64,000 bases of DNA from Chalara sp. BL73 (Eukaryota > Ascomycota > Leotiomycetes > Helotiales): positions 1,364,001 to 1,428,000 of the forward strand of contig CAKJVC010000006.1 of NCBI GenBank assembly GCA_918026815.1, in the 5' to 3' direction. Shown here piece after piece: positions 11,533 to 22,966 of the stretch. The notes beneath the pieces were generated by a model that had not been told where the DNA came from, did not search any database, and saw only the letters and a program-made list of their open reading frames with translations. Each line of letters opens with the position of its first letter. Positions within the stretch are counted from its first letter, which is position 1. Made by a program: the position numbers and the translations under genes.

Positions 11533-14279
11533 TTATTTCATTAAAGTTGAAGGAATACCTGCGGGAGGATCTGTGGGGTTGGGTAAGCCTGAGGGGACAT
11601 CAGTTGGTTGCGAAGGGTGCTTTCCAGTTGTCACCCTTGAAGTAACTTTCTCAGTCGAAATGAAAGTAGGAACACCTGCCGGAGGATCTGTGGGGTTGGG
11701 TAGACCCGAGGGGTTGTCTGGTGTAGACGGAGGGTGCTTCTTCGTAGTGGTGTTCTCACCACCATCGTCACCGTCATCCGGATTCTTCGCTTTCCAGTCG
11801 CACACGTTCAACCAGGCATTGATACTGCCGTCTTTATAAACAACCAAGTAATCATCCTTCGAATCACCGTCAAGATCAGCGTAGATTACCGGGCCCTGTT
11901 CTCTCACGCCAGCCGCGACAACCCCAATGTACAACCAGTTCACAGCCTCTCGGCTTCCCGGAATGTCCCCAGCGTTGAGATATGCCCTTGCAGCACCGCC
12001 ATCATATTGGATGAGGTAATCAGCCTTGCCATCACTGTTGAGCTGTACGAACCGGATCTTGCTCCCAGGCTGACCTACTCCAGTTGCGACGGTTTCCTTA
12101 TCCCTCCAGATTCTCTCACCCTCTTTGGGAGGTATGTGCTGCTGGTTGAGATATGCATCTACCGCACCACCATCCCAAACAACAAGATAGTCGTCATAGC
12201 CATCGCCATTCAGATCAGCGAACCTGACCTTCCTGCCGTCATCATTGCCAGCAATACCGTTCGCAATAACAATGGGATTTGGCTGCCAGATACGTTGGCC
12301 ATCTTGGGGATTTGGGAGAGCGCCATCGTTCAGCCATGCCTTGACCGCTCCGCCTCCGTAGATAATCAGATAGTCTGCACGCTTGTCTCCGTTAACATCC
12401 GCAAACTCGATTCTCGCGTCGCTGAGATCCTCGTCGGTGCGAATTGTTGCAATTTCTCCAAATTTCTCCCACTTGCCGACACCCTTGTTAAGCCATGCCC
12501 TGGCCCTGCCAACTGGGTCGACGTAAATTAAGTCGTCCCTACCGTCGCCCGTAAGATCGGCAAAGCGGATGTTGTCGAAGCCAGCTCCCACAAGTCCTTG
12601 GTTACTCCACATTCGGATACTGCCATCACTCTCCACCTCGAGAAAGTCGGCGAGATGATCTCCCGTCATGTCTGCGAACCAGATCTTATCACCGGTAACA
12701 CCAGAGACGCCTGGTGCAATGACTCCAAGATCGTGCCAGTTACGGCTGTTGGGATTACGGTTCAAGTTACCAGAATTTCTGAGCGCCTTAACTGACCCGT
12801 CATCATATATAATAACATAATCTAGGAAAAAATTAGTTATACGAAAATTAACGAAATCCAAGAGTCTGAAGGTTCATGTGCATAACCAAGCTTACCCGCA
12901 CGTTTATCTCCATCCAAGTCTACTAGACGAACGCTTTTTGGAGGTATGCCACTGACACCAGGGGCAATTTCCTGAAGGCTCTCCCAATTCGGCTTGCTAC
13001 TATCCGCACCATTGTTTTTCGTGTTTCTCGCCCATTTCACTGCGCCGCCATCATACAAGATAACATAATCAGCAGCTCCATCTCCATCCATGTCCACAAA
13101 TCGGATCTTCTCGCGGGATTCGAGGCCGGTCGCCCACTTGCTATCGAGCGCCTCGAATTTCCTTCCATCACCCATATTTTTCCACACTTTCGCCGCACCA
13201 TCCGAGTATAGGGCAATCATATCAGCTTTTCCATCACCAGTAACGTCCGCCATACGGACCATATCGCCGGTAACATCCTTCCACGGAGGGTTGATGTTCC
13301 CAAGGCTAATCATCCCTCCAGGTAAGCCTTGATTTCGAAAAGCACTAACCGTTCCATCAGCTTCAGCAAGAATATAGTCTGTAAGCCCATCGCCAGTAAG
13401 GTCTGCCAGAATAAGCCGTTTTTGACCGAAGTTAGTTGTGCCTCCGTGGATAGAACCGACTTCCTCCCAGACATGAAAATCGTTAAACACATTTCCAATC
13501 TTTTCCCAATTGCCCCCCTCACAGCTGGCGGGACCGCCGATCCCAATTCCCACATTTGAAGGATTTGCGTCCCCGTGATCTTTCAACCATCCGGCTTCAT
13601 GGGCCGCGATAATCTTCTGATACCAGCCTTCGGCCATCTTTGCGTAGCCCTTATCATTGGGATGCTTGTCGTCTTCAAGTTCATCATTCACAATGCCCAT
13701 GTCGACTATGAGGATATGTTTTCCGGCATCGGATTTCGTCTTAACGATCTCTCTAAGTTCGGCGTTGAAGGCATCACTTCTTCTATTCATTTCGGCCTTT
13801 TTTGAATGAATGACTTCTGCAACAACAATCACAATGTTCGGTAATTTTGCGAACATTTCGTCGATCATAGCCGACACGCGTCCCGGCGCCTCTGGGATCT
13901 CCTGATTCTTGTCCATATTGTTTGTCCCAATGTGAATGAGCACCAGGTTAGGTTCAGCAGCGAATGGCCTTTGCCAGTACGTTATGATGTTCTCAATATA
14001 TTCGCCTTGGTGACCTTCATGGTCATTATCTGCCATATTCCCATTTCTGATAGTTCCTATCATATCTACCTTGGTACCCGCAGTCGTATCATAGGCCGAG
14101 AGTTTGTTCCGAAGACGTTCTCTATAACCGTTGTTATCGGAAGACTTGCTACCTTTGGTGATGGAGTCTCCCAGAGGCAAGATACGAAGGTCAGGAAGAG
14201 CCTTGGCATCGTATTGAGTAATGGTGATCCATAGTGCTGCTGCCCAAGCGAGAGCAGTCTGAACTTTGAGGTAAATCAT
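11533..14279 (-). CDS. Secreted SGNH hydrolase with VCBS/FG-GAP repeats
   Basis: Two exons, 14279-12896 and 12821-11533, separated by a 74-nt intron that restores RADYVIIYD; about 890 aa. The start at 14279 gives a signal peptide with hydrophobic core ALAWAAALWITI. The SGNH/GDSL esterase domain follows, with block I PLGDSITKG near residue 35, block III IGTNN near 118 and block V DDKHPND near 203. From about residue 250 to 800 there are many beta-propeller-type repeats with a calcium-binding-like core such as ADLTGDGRDD or ADVNGDKRADY, followed by an AWLN-type strand. The C-terminus carries two copies of a proline-rich unit PSGLPNPTDPPAG. Likely an extracellular carbohydrate esterase or lipase-like enzyme with a binding propeller; substrate unknown. 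Confidence 0.93.
11560..11735. repeat. Direct repeat encoding the proline-rich tail units
   Basis: Two roughly 60-bp copies (about 11560-11620 and 11677-11735) share the core ggaggatctgtggggttggg and encode the two PSGLPNPTDPPAG units at the hydrolase C-terminus. They look like an internal tandem duplication within the gene. Confidence 0.75.
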
Positions 14280-14969
14280 TGTATGGGGGAAATAAAATGG
14301 GATAGACAGAGTGAGTAGAATGACACTGCGCGACGAATGTCTCTTATAAGAAGACGCCTTGACATACATATCTACGTAAGAGCAAAGCCTCCCCAGCTCG
14401 GCACTTTCATCCCTGACAATGAACTCGGGCGAAAACAAAATCTCATAAAACCACGGGGCATAAGCTTAATCAGACGCATTTTTGTCAGTAACAAATCAAA
14501 GTGTCTGAAGGCCACAATATGACATCTCTCATAGAGATTTGTCCTTGGCTGTCGATCATCTACGTCAATTGTGCCATTCGGCCAGAAAGAGGCTGACAAT
14601 CAGCCACTTCAGCGGCTCATGTTGCCTGTTTAAGCGTTTTAACCGAGACTCCCAGGCTGAGCCCACCATCGGCCCTTGCTCCATTAGGGTTATTATAAGT
14701 CGCTCAAGGCAACAGCTGCAATGCAGTCAGCCTGAATACATTCCGTCCTCGCGAGAGAGCCCTTTCTCCTAGCCAGAGCATATATTCCTCTCCGCTAATA
14801 AAGCCCGCACTCATTAGCTGAGTGGATATTATCCAATTTATCATTGACTATTTGGCATTTAGTGCATGGAAATAATTCAATCATTTTAATTTTCCAAAAA
14901 AAAAAAAAAATTGAAACAAAATAAGGGATAGGCTTTCGCATAAAATTTGCTATAGAACTGCTATAGAGC
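14280..14969. other. Intergenic region
   Basis: Upstream region of the SGNH hydrolase, then a spacer with a 14-nt poly-A run at about 14897. No gene supported. Confidence 0.45.
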
Positions 14970-15600
14970 TCAGGAGTGCACACCATCATGGAGGAATTCG
15001 ACCAGCTTCTTCTCGGCCTCCACTTTGTTAGGCGCTACTTTGCGACGCAGATGCTTTGCGTACGCAGCTGCCGCTATCGCCGCATAGCCCTGCCAGATGG
15101 AATTCTTGTGCGTGTCTGAGTAGTCGCAGATTCCGCGAACAGTGAGACACAAAAAATGGTTCATCAGGCCCGCAGTCTCTATCTCGAAACATAAGGCGTC
15201 CCTTTCCGCCAAAGGTCTATCTCGAATATTTGCATCCTTCATCAACTAGTTGGCGAAAGCTATTCGACCGAAATGAGCCACCAATCGGTCATCCCGTGCA
15301 ACCAACTTTGAGGCGTTGTCGCATACAGCCGCGCAATCATATTCATCGACCCTATGTGTATATAAGGAGAGGTAGAGCCGGTCTGAGCCGGGACCAGGTC
15401 TTTGGTATCTGGCTCGCAATGTTGGTTTCTTCTCAAGTATGCGGGCGATCTCTGCATCGATGTCGTGACCGCCACTCTCATACCGAGCCTCGAGAACAGA
15501 AATCGCGTCCAATATGCATTACGAACGTAGGGGGCCATCCTGGGGTGAAATCTTGCCCATGTGTGAGCCGCTCCATGTATCATCCGGCTGTATCCCTAAC
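14970..15600 (-). pseudogene. Nucleoside-phosphorylase-like (PNP_UDP) domain remnant of an NLR
   Basis: Fungal NLRs often start with a purine-nucleoside-phosphorylase-like domain, and this matches its C-terminal two thirds. Seen in order on the minus strand: DAISVLEARYESGGHDIDAE, a middle ending HFGRIAFAN, then [52 protein letters not shown] and the typical exit [10 protein letters not shown] single in-frame TAG near 15246 separates FAN from LMKDA, where family members usually have Q, which fits a CAG to TAG change. The N-terminal third of the domain and any NACHT/NB-ARC partner are missing or unrecognisable. Non-functional as it stands. Confidence 0.8.
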
Positions 15601-15757
15601 TCTGCCCTCCGGACAGGATCACGATTAGGTGTAATAGGTCGTGACAAGCAAGGGCTTGATAACATATAACGAGGAAGTGGAGGATAGCCTTGCTGGAGCA
15701 GAAGTCGTGAGCTGGTCAATATGCTAGAAGATATGATATGGTGCTGCTAGCCCAGCT

Positions 15758-16551
15758 TCACAAGGAGAGGGTAAACGAAGGGAATTTTAAACTAATGTCT
15801 ATATACCATCGGCTGGAGTGACTAGCCCACGATACAATATCTTTCTTTTGTTGCTTTGGTGCAAATTCTGGTGTAGTGTCGTCCGTTTCTTTGGAGCTTA
15901 ACGATCGCGAATCCCTTGTTGGCATAACTTCTCTTTGAAATTAGCAATGGCTTAAATACAGGGTAAATGTGTTCTTTACAAACCTTTCTTTCGCGCTCGA
16001 GGTCCAGGCATCTGGTAAGGCGGATTAAATACGATGTCTTCTGTAAGGCCTATTAGTAAAAGGGCTGCTAGGGGTGAAATGCATACTAGCTGTCTGAAGG
16101 AACTCGTATATCAATTCGACTATGGCACTTTTCTTTTCCATTTTTTGGACATTATTGGTGAGCCTAATGATCTCTTCGTCTCGGAGTGAATCAACTTCAC
16201 GCAAAAACTTGTGGTCATTGGATATCGTTGCAAAGCAAAGTGCTACGACTCCGTATTCCTTTCTATGTTTATAAAAGAGCTTCTTTGTCTGGCTTTCAAA
16301 TTTTTCCTAGCGGCGGGCTTCAAGAAGTAGTTCTAGACTTTTTGGTGGCTTTTTCCGTTGTTCCTTGAGAGTAGACTGAAAAACATACCTTATTCGGAGA
16401 AAAGTGATGTCGATACTTTGAAATTTGACAAGACAAATTTGTGTCGAGTAATGTCTCACGGACAAAATTAGGCTATTCACAAGTGCCGCGGCCGCGTCCA
16501 AATCTTCATCGGGTGACTGCTGTGATCTTAGAACGGTCTTGATAGGGGACT
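15758..16551 (-). pseudogene. Orphan gene of unknown function with one in-frame TAG
   Basis: Three exons read well on the minus strand: about 16551-16087, 16040-15984 and 15930-15758. The GT-AG introns (46 and 53 nt) keep frame. Product pieces include DEDLDAAAALVNSLILSVRH, KPPKSLELLLEARR, FYKHRKEYGVVALCFATIS, LREVDSLRDEEIIRLTNNVQ and the proline-rich FNPPYQMPGPRARKK. The tail, PKQQKKDIVSWASHSSRW, ends at a TGA. The helix-rich charged stretches suggest coiled coil. One TAG at 16307-16309 interrupts an otherwise open frame just after EARR. The 5' end is unclear, because a TAA precedes 16551 in frame and an upstream exon is probably missing. I do not recognise the family. Confidence 0.6.
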
Positions 16552-18816
16552 GGAATTACATTTCCATAGTTGGGCATATTGAAAGAGTATTAGGAAAGAT
16601 GGTAGAGATAGCAAAAGCTAGGTAGTGATAGAATATACTAGACACTGACAAATTAGGCTAGGCATTAGTAAAATACACGAAGTAATGCCACATGACCCAA
16701 GAATTACGGAATATCGCACGACGATCATATGCAGCAGAGCCATCGACATTGCTTTCTACATTACTATCCACTCCCTTGCATAAAATGAACTTTCCCACTT
16801 CGTGGTAATGCTTCCCAGAGTGGAGAATATTATATCATCCAGGGGGGTATAGGTTGCAGGACGAATCAAGCTGCTGTATGCGGCCGAGCAACTAGACAGT
16901 GACAGGCAACGCTAGGCAGTGACACGAATCATAAGGCAATGCCACGTAAAGGAAAGCATGCAGTCCACGCCGAATGATCCAAATCAAGCCCACCACCACA
17001 AGTCCTGCAACTTAATTACTTCACCTTTCATTCACATTAGGCGGCTTTCAAACATCCGCGACCTATATAAGAAATTGTTGGTTCTATTCTGTATCTTGAT
17101 ATCCCGCCTTACCAATAGAAAAACGCTCTACTTATATCATTCGTCCGGAAGTGAGTTTTTCAGAAACCGTGCTTTGGTTGAGGCAGAAAACCAGCATGCA
17201 GACTGCCCTGTAAGGCAAAGGAAAGAAAAACCAAGTAAGCAAACACACAGCCACTGTAAGACATCCTAGACTCGATCCCATACTTTGATAGTAGCCAAAG
17301 GGTACAAATGTGCGTTGGTGCATTCATTACGTACAGCTAATGTGGGCATCAGGTATATGCGGCTTTATCGCCATCGCCTTCAACAGAAATGTCCTTAAGA
17401 GTTACGTCCAGACCCTTTAGTTCTCCCCAATTCTTTCGGCTCTTTTTTAAATATTTTAAACGTTTTTAAGCTTTGCTTAATATTGTAACACAAATCTGAC
17501 TACCGGAGTTTCACTACTACATTATTATTAGCATCGTTATAGTAACATCGCTTTCCTCCAAGTACTGCGCACTCTAATTCGGCTACCGTCTCAAGCCTAA
17601 CCCTCGGATCATCAAGGTCATTAGCTGTTAATTCATCACCAAGTCGTCGTACGGCAAGGTGAGCAAAAGTGGTTTATTCATGCCAAGGGGCCAACCAAAC
17701 TTGGTTTAACGTGAACTCAGAGCGGATGGGAACCCACAATTTCTATTGTCCGCCAGGGAATGGCTGCGCTTTGTTCAAACAGTCCACCGAGACGTGTTAC
17801 CGGGTTGCTTGGCGTGGGGTTAGTACATAGACGGCCTGCAGCCCCACAATCCGGACTGCTTCAGTTGAAATGCGATTTAAACGGGGAGGAAGGGGGACTG
17901 TACAAAGTAGCCTGAATCATCCTATTTTGAAACAAAAAGTGGGGGCCAGATGTGAACCCCTAGTTCTAGGAATATTATAATGCCCACTTTGCTCAGTTTG
18001 GTCCTTAATGATATGTCACAGGGTTCCCTATTTCTGGAACCAACAAAGAAATGCACAGACCTTAAAAGGAAGATTTATTTAGTGCACGACCTGGACGTTT
18101 CTCTGCGATATTCTTTGCAGAACCCAGGGTCTTTTTGATGTAATCTTATTCATATTTGATTTCTGGATCCATATTGATGAACTGTTCAGATGATTAAGCC
18201 TGCGCTTTAGAGTTGCACAGGGTATATGGCCCAGCAATACAACTTCCAGCAATAATCCAGATACCGGGTTCCCAGGTTACGCTAGGCAGCATTACCCGGT
18301 GCTATGACCTCCAGCATTCTTGATAGCAGGCTGGGGTATGACCCAGAGTATTCCCTTCAGCTCAGATTGCATCGCTGCTGCCGAGAACTAGTCATATTGC
18401 CTAGTCGTGCTACCTCAGATTGAGTCCCGAGCTAACAAGTGTCCTACCCATATTGCCCAGACTGAATTTTGCTTGGAATACGACAAGCGAGTCTTAACGC
18501 AGACACTACTGTGGCTCATTTCGCGTTGCAGAATCTAGCTGGAGAGATTTGGACCGATTCAATTGGATTGCATTAGCCAATTATCCATTACCCCCCCCCG
18601 CCTCTCAGATGTGTGGCGCTGGCCGACTCAGATCACAACGTCACAACATCGCCGTCCAGCACAACCCACTGCCCTACACTGAAAATATCTCAAAGTGATG
18701 ACCCACCAGCGCCGTTTCGTCCCCAGAGGTTCGTGCTCTCATTGACACCGGAAAGATCAACTGGTTGTTATGCTCGCACGCCACAGACAGGGACAGCACA
18801 GCCACAGCCTCGCGAA
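16552..18816. other. Gene-poor stretch
   Basis: No supported gene over about 2.2 kb. Short open frames (for example 16919-17269 plus) have no recognisable features. Around 16640-16930 short motifs such as aggctaggca and ggcaacgctaggcagtgaca recur imperfectly and may be decayed repeats. A run of nine C residues lies near 18592. The last few hundred bases should hold the promoter of the STAND-type gene. Confidence 0.4.
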
Positions 18817-20407
18817 ATGCCCGAACCCATCACAATCGTAGCTGGCGTAACAACAATCGTAGGCAAAGTCTTCCAAATCAGCAAAGACGTCTCCGACCTC
18901 GTAAACGCCATCGAGAATGCCCCAAAACACATCCTCGCCGTCTCACAAGATGTCCGCAGCCTGTACGGCGTTCTGGGCTCATTGCAAGGTTTACTGCAAG
19001 ATCTAGAGGCTGAAGAGCTGCCCGAGAATGTGGCTCCGATATTTGAAAGCCTGCAAAAGCCGCTAGATCATTGTTTGTGGGCATTTCAGGTGTTACAGAT
19101 GAGGATTTGTAAGTATACGAAACCGACAGGGGATATTAGACGCTCGAAGTGGGTGGGGTTTTGGTGGCAGTTTAAGGAGAAGGAAGCCAATGCATATCGG
19201 GCTCATTTAGCGTCGTATAAGCTTACGGTGGATGTAGCTCTTGCGGCGGCGAACCTGTAAGTCTTCGGACATTTCGATGTTGTGTCCACCAGTGTTCTCA
19301 GTTAACAGCCATAGTGCGAATACGTCCCAAACCATCCGGGCGACGCATATACTGGAGCGCGAGATCAAAAACATGCAGGCACAATTGGACGGCATGGAGA
19401 ATAACGGTGCGAGTGGCCAATGTCAGAGTTTTGAGGCGGATAATGGGTCCCAAATAACGGATTCCCAATTTGCTTTGCGTCGCTTTCTAGAGACTGTAGA
19501 GACGGTGTTTTCGGGTTCTCCTCCTGTATCACCAACGCTTTCTGCAAGGAGCGAGGGTATTCTTTCCTTACCAGGCCCACCAGTGGCCTCACGACCAGTC
19601 TCGAATATTGCCCCGACACAGCGCTCACGAAGTGGTACTTCTCAACGCTCAGAGGTGGCAGATCAAGATCCAACATGTATTGCTTCTATTCCCTCGCCGG
19701 AGATATTGAGAAATTTGAACAGCACTTCAGCCCCACCTACGCCAGTGTCGCCTCGAGGGGATATAACTCTCGTTAAAAGGGAGACGGCAAAGCCAACCGC
19801 CTCGCCCATTGAAAGGCGCATGAACTTTATCTTTAACGCAGGGACAGGAGGCTTTACCACCACGGAGGTTGATCGAGGCCTTGCGGGGGACATAGATATG
19901 CGGGAGGAACATATCAGTGAACACACAGGCGTATTCTTTCTAGAGGGCTCTACGCAAGGTGCCAAAGTACACAAAACTGGCTCAGACGCGAGTCCAGACG
20001 ACATATCAAGCTCACCGAAGTTATGCAGTACAGAGGCGAATGGTAAGAAGTCTAGGATTGATTCCAAAAGTCAACCTATTGGTGATGTCGCTGGTGATAA
20101 AGTTGAACCCCGGAATTCTTGCACAGACGAGACTTCAGACGAAACGCTGCCTGACCCTGAGAGGAAGAGCGAATCTGCAAATTGGGAACGACATGTGCAT
20201 CTCTCGGACTCAGACTCAGAAGACGAAAGGCATGCGAGTGATGAACGAAAGCATGAGCGAGCTCTAGAACTTGCGCATGCCTACATGAAAGAGAGGAAAG
20301 AGAAGGGAGTCAATACTCCAAATCTAGAATTAAGGAATAAAGCCCTTGGCCTTACATTTGCATTCGCCGGTGAGAGAAGGAACAGTTATGCACATCAGTC
20401 TCAGTAG
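18817..20407 (+). CDS. Fungal STAND-type N-terminal-domain protein (PigL_N/Fungal_N-like)
   Basis: Two exons, 18817-19256 and 19315-20407; the 58-nt intron restores AANLANTSQTIRATHIL. The start ATG gives MPEPITIVAGVTTIVGKV. The first about 170 residues match the helical N-terminal domain found on fungal STAND and prion-type signalling proteins: short hydrophobic start, KDVSDLVNAIENAPKHI, SLYGVLGSLQGLLQDLE, then the basic/aromatic WVGFWWQFKEKEANAYRAHL. The rest (about 340 residues) is Ser/Pro/acidic and low complexity, with no ATPase domain. The annotated stop may not be the real end: a second frame from about 20416 to 20575 continues in clear coding style (DDENRSAGSD, KFELALELALDLAAGLTEQH). 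It needs a very short 35-nt intron or a frameshift to join. Role probably in signalling or incompatibility; inferred only. Confidence 0.75.
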
Positions 20408-20575
20408 CTGACGATGAGAACAGATCCGCTGGGAGTGATATACAACGGAGGGCGCGGGTTTTAGGCCCTGAGGCGTTCTTCCGTGGTGAGGGACTAAAAA
20501 GTGGTAGCCAGAAGTTCGAACTAGCACTCGAATTAGCCCTCGACTTGGCAGCGGGACTTACTGAACAACATTGAA
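20408..20575 (+). pseudogene. Probable 3' extension of the STAND-type gene in a shifted frame
   Basis: The frame beginning VADDENRSAG and ending TEQH then TGA repeats the ALELA style seen just upstream (RALELAHAYMKERKEK), so it is probably the same protein. The candidate intron at about 20370-20404 (GTGAGA..CTCAG) is only 35 nt. That is below the usual fungal minimum, so a frameshift is equally likely. Confidence 0.5.
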
Positions 20576-21437
20576 AAAAAATACTGGGACAGGGAAAACT
20601 GCGGCTATTATCTTCGATTAGGCTATTAGCAACGCGACGTATTTGCACAGGTATCAAGCTCTTCTTAGTGTCCATAGGGAGAGGCGATCCCATCCTCCGC
20701 CTTCTCCCCTTTCTGCCCAATTTTGTTGTCAGACTGGCGGGATAAACGTACAGGGCCAGGGGTGGGTCGTTAAGGGACAACTTGCTAAACCCCTCTACAA
20801 GAGTGTTTAGGTATTCGTCAACGTCACTATTATTATTTATGGGTCTATGCCAGCCAGCAGACAGCGTTTTAGGAATTTGGGCGGCAGAAACGGTTCAAGT
20901 CGAGTCGTTGCCTTTCTAGGGTAGAGGAGTCTACGTTGAACAAGTCTCCGAACATGATGAGCCGCCGGTAAAGAGTCTGGAGAGAGGCCATGTGCTGCAG
21001 CGCAATTGTGAGGGGTTATCTCTCCAGGTCACCTTTAATATCCTTCAGGTATAAGATCGAAGGTCGTTTGAGAGCTGCGCTGTAATTTGGAGCCTACTAT
21101 CTCAAAAGCTAAAGCATGGCAGAGGGCGGGCTTATATCGGTCCTCCTTAAGAGCAAATTTGTATTTGGATTTGTTTATTTACTCCAGCGTCTCCCTTTTA
21201 TAGAATATGCAGGGCGGAGCTGTTTCTAGCTTAGGGAGTCAAGAATGTCCACTGTTTGTTGAAGAAAGGAAGGAAAGTAATTAAGTCACCAGTCTGTCAC
21301 TTCCGTAGAATCAATTTTGATAACAACTTTCACTCATCCCCCAAACCTGCGAGACTTCGGAAGCCTACAACTTGCTGCACAAGCTACTTATTAAATAATA
21401 ACTTATTGCATAACGACCTGTTGCACAACTACTTGTT
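20576..21437. other. Spacer with weak coding-like text
   Basis: No complete gene. The minus strand between about 20860 and 21170 contains protein-like text in broken frames (for example YKPALCHALAFEIVG) that I cannot assign. Around 21390-21430 there is an AT-rich block of short imperfect repeats of the type taataacttattgca/taacgacctgttgca. Confidence 0.35.
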
Positions 21438-21779
21438 ATGGATAGAGAAGGGTACTGTCAAGGTGTTATGAGTGGTGAAGCCTTGCTAAGACCGCTCCCA
21501 AGTAATTTTAGAATAGTGCGGAAATATCATAAGAACGGTGGAGGAGTTCGATGGGCCTATTGTGATGGAGATTCTTGTGCCATCCATGTAGAAGATCCAA
21601 GATTAGGCCCCTTGTCAGTGGCTTGGAAAGGACGGAACCACTACGCAATAAAAAAATGGGCTTGGTATGTGAACGATGAGACCGGGGAGGTGTTCAAACG
21701 CCAAAGGGGCGATCCAAGGTTCACTTTTACAGCTCTGAAAGAAGTGGGAGTGGATCTGAAGGTTTTCGGGCCTCTCTAG
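21438..21779 (+). CDS. Small hypothetical protein
   Basis: Uninterrupted 113-codon frame; an internal Met at residue 11 (MSGEALLRPLPSNF) is an alternative start. It is basic and aromatic-rich, with HKNGGGVRWAYCDGDSC, SVAWKGRNHYAIKKWAWYVN and a tail ending VDLKVFGPL. No signal peptide or membrane helix. Composition resembles a folded domain rather than a chance frame, but I recognise no family. It could be a remnant of a larger gene. Confidence 0.4.
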   Translation: MDREGYCQGVMSGEALLRPLPSNFRIVRKYHKNGGGVRWAYCDGDSCAIHVEDPRLGPLSVAWKGRNHYAIKKWAWYVNDETGEVFKRQRGDPRFTFTALKEVGVDLKVFGPL

Positions 21780-22147
21780 AGGAAATGGTTGCGAGGAATA
21801 GTAAATGCTATTTCAACATTCATCGCAATATCATACCTGTAGTGTGGTATACAAAATGACATATCTCGACATGAGGCCCTCTCAATGAGCTGGCTCAATC
21901 TCTCGGAAAGCTGTTCTCATAATAACAACTTAATAATCCTAGCTTTAGGGCTTAATTGTCGGAATATAAGATAGCCTCACCTAAGTCTGCGAGGCAGGAG
22001 CGGTTATGCAACTAATAAAACCAATACTCGAGGATAAACGCCTCGCATGTACTTGTATTCCGTTCTCTTAACGTCATACTTCCTAGGGTCTAAATCCATT
22101 TAATGCCACAGCATTTTATTCTCATCAGAAGTCCACACTCCTTCTCT
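21780..22147. other. Intergenic spacer
   Basis: Nothing recognised; between the convergent ends of the small plus-strand ORF and the minus-strand hydrolase. Confidence 0.4.
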
Positions 22148-22966
22148 TCAAGCAAGTGCATCGCTGAGTTCCTGAGCAAACTGCGCTGCATGGAAAACGT
22201 AGCCAAGGTGCCCGCCAGGTAATTCCAAGATGCTCAAACCAAATTTTTGGGCCAGGGCGGCATTCGGAAAGTAGGGGAAATACTCACGGGACTCACGGCC
22301 TCCGGCAAGGACAAGCCGATCAGAAAATGCAGCAAGCGCGGCGACATCAAAGTTAACTGATGTATACTGGCGTAGCTCGCGCTCATACCAGTACACGAGG
22401 TTTTGGGGGGTACGTTCACCACTGTTGGCGTTCCTTGCGCGTTCCTTCATGCGTTCAGCTTCTTGGTCGCTCAGCACCCCCGCAACAAATTTCTGCATTC
22501 CCCGTTCCATGCCTGCTTCGTGGTAGATTTCATAAACCTCACTGAAGAAAGCTCGCCATTTAGACGCGTCCGGATCAGGAAGTAGATTTACCGCTGGTGC
22601 CTCGTGTGAGATTAGCGTGCGAACTGCCGAAGGATGGCGAATCAGGAGCTCGAGTGCGACGATTGCCCCGGAGCTGCTGCCAAAGACTGTGGCTGGTTGG
22701 TCAGACAAATGTTGGATTAGACGCCTAGCGTCATCAGCGTCCGTCTCGAGTCGGAGCTCGTAGTTCTGCGGACCAAGTAGCTGGCTGCGAGAAAACCCAC
22801 GACGATCGTACGTCACTACAGTGAAACGCTCTGTCAGGTATTTTGACACTTCCGTGAAAATATGGGCATCCCCGTTTGCTCCAGCAATCAGCAGCAGAAG
22901 CGGCCCTTGCCCTCCAGTCTCGTAGTACAGGGATGCACCAGGTACATCAAGATGGCCCATGTTCAT
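22148..22966 (-). CDS. Alpha/beta hydrolase
   Basis: Single-exon 272-aa soluble enzyme of the alpha/beta-hydrolase fold. The start at 22966 gives MNMGHLDVPGASLYYETGG, a usual first strand. Seen: oxyanion region LIAGANGDAHIF, strand and turn VVTYDRRGFSRS, nucleophile elbow FGSSSGAIVALELL with Ser98, a likely acid in VLAGGRESREYFP (Glu about 229), and the catalytic His in LPGGHLGYV (about 253). Length is normal for the family. There is no signal peptide, so it acts inside the cell. It could cleave esters or C-C bonds; the flavin hydroxylase and VOC dioxygenase 8-11 kb away may be metabolically related, but that link is speculative. Confidence 0.92.
   Translation of the reverse strand: MNMGHLDVPGASLYYETGGQGPLLLLIAGANGDAHIFTEVSKYLTERFTVVTYDRRGFSRSQLLGPQNYELRLETDADDARRLIQHLSDQPATVFGSSSGAIVALELLIRHPSAVRTLISHEAPAVNLLPDPDASKWRAFFSEVYEIYHEAGMERGMQKFVAGVLSDQEAERMKERARNANSGERTPQNLVYWYERELRQYTSVNFDVAALAAFSDRLVLAGGRESREYFPYFPNAALAQKFGLSILELPGGHLGYVFHAAQFAQELSDALA

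Noticed and set aside
11734..12531. Long plus-strand ORF (265 codons)
   Set aside because: It is antisense to the repeat region of the SGNH/VCBS gene, where repetitive codons keep the opposite strand open.
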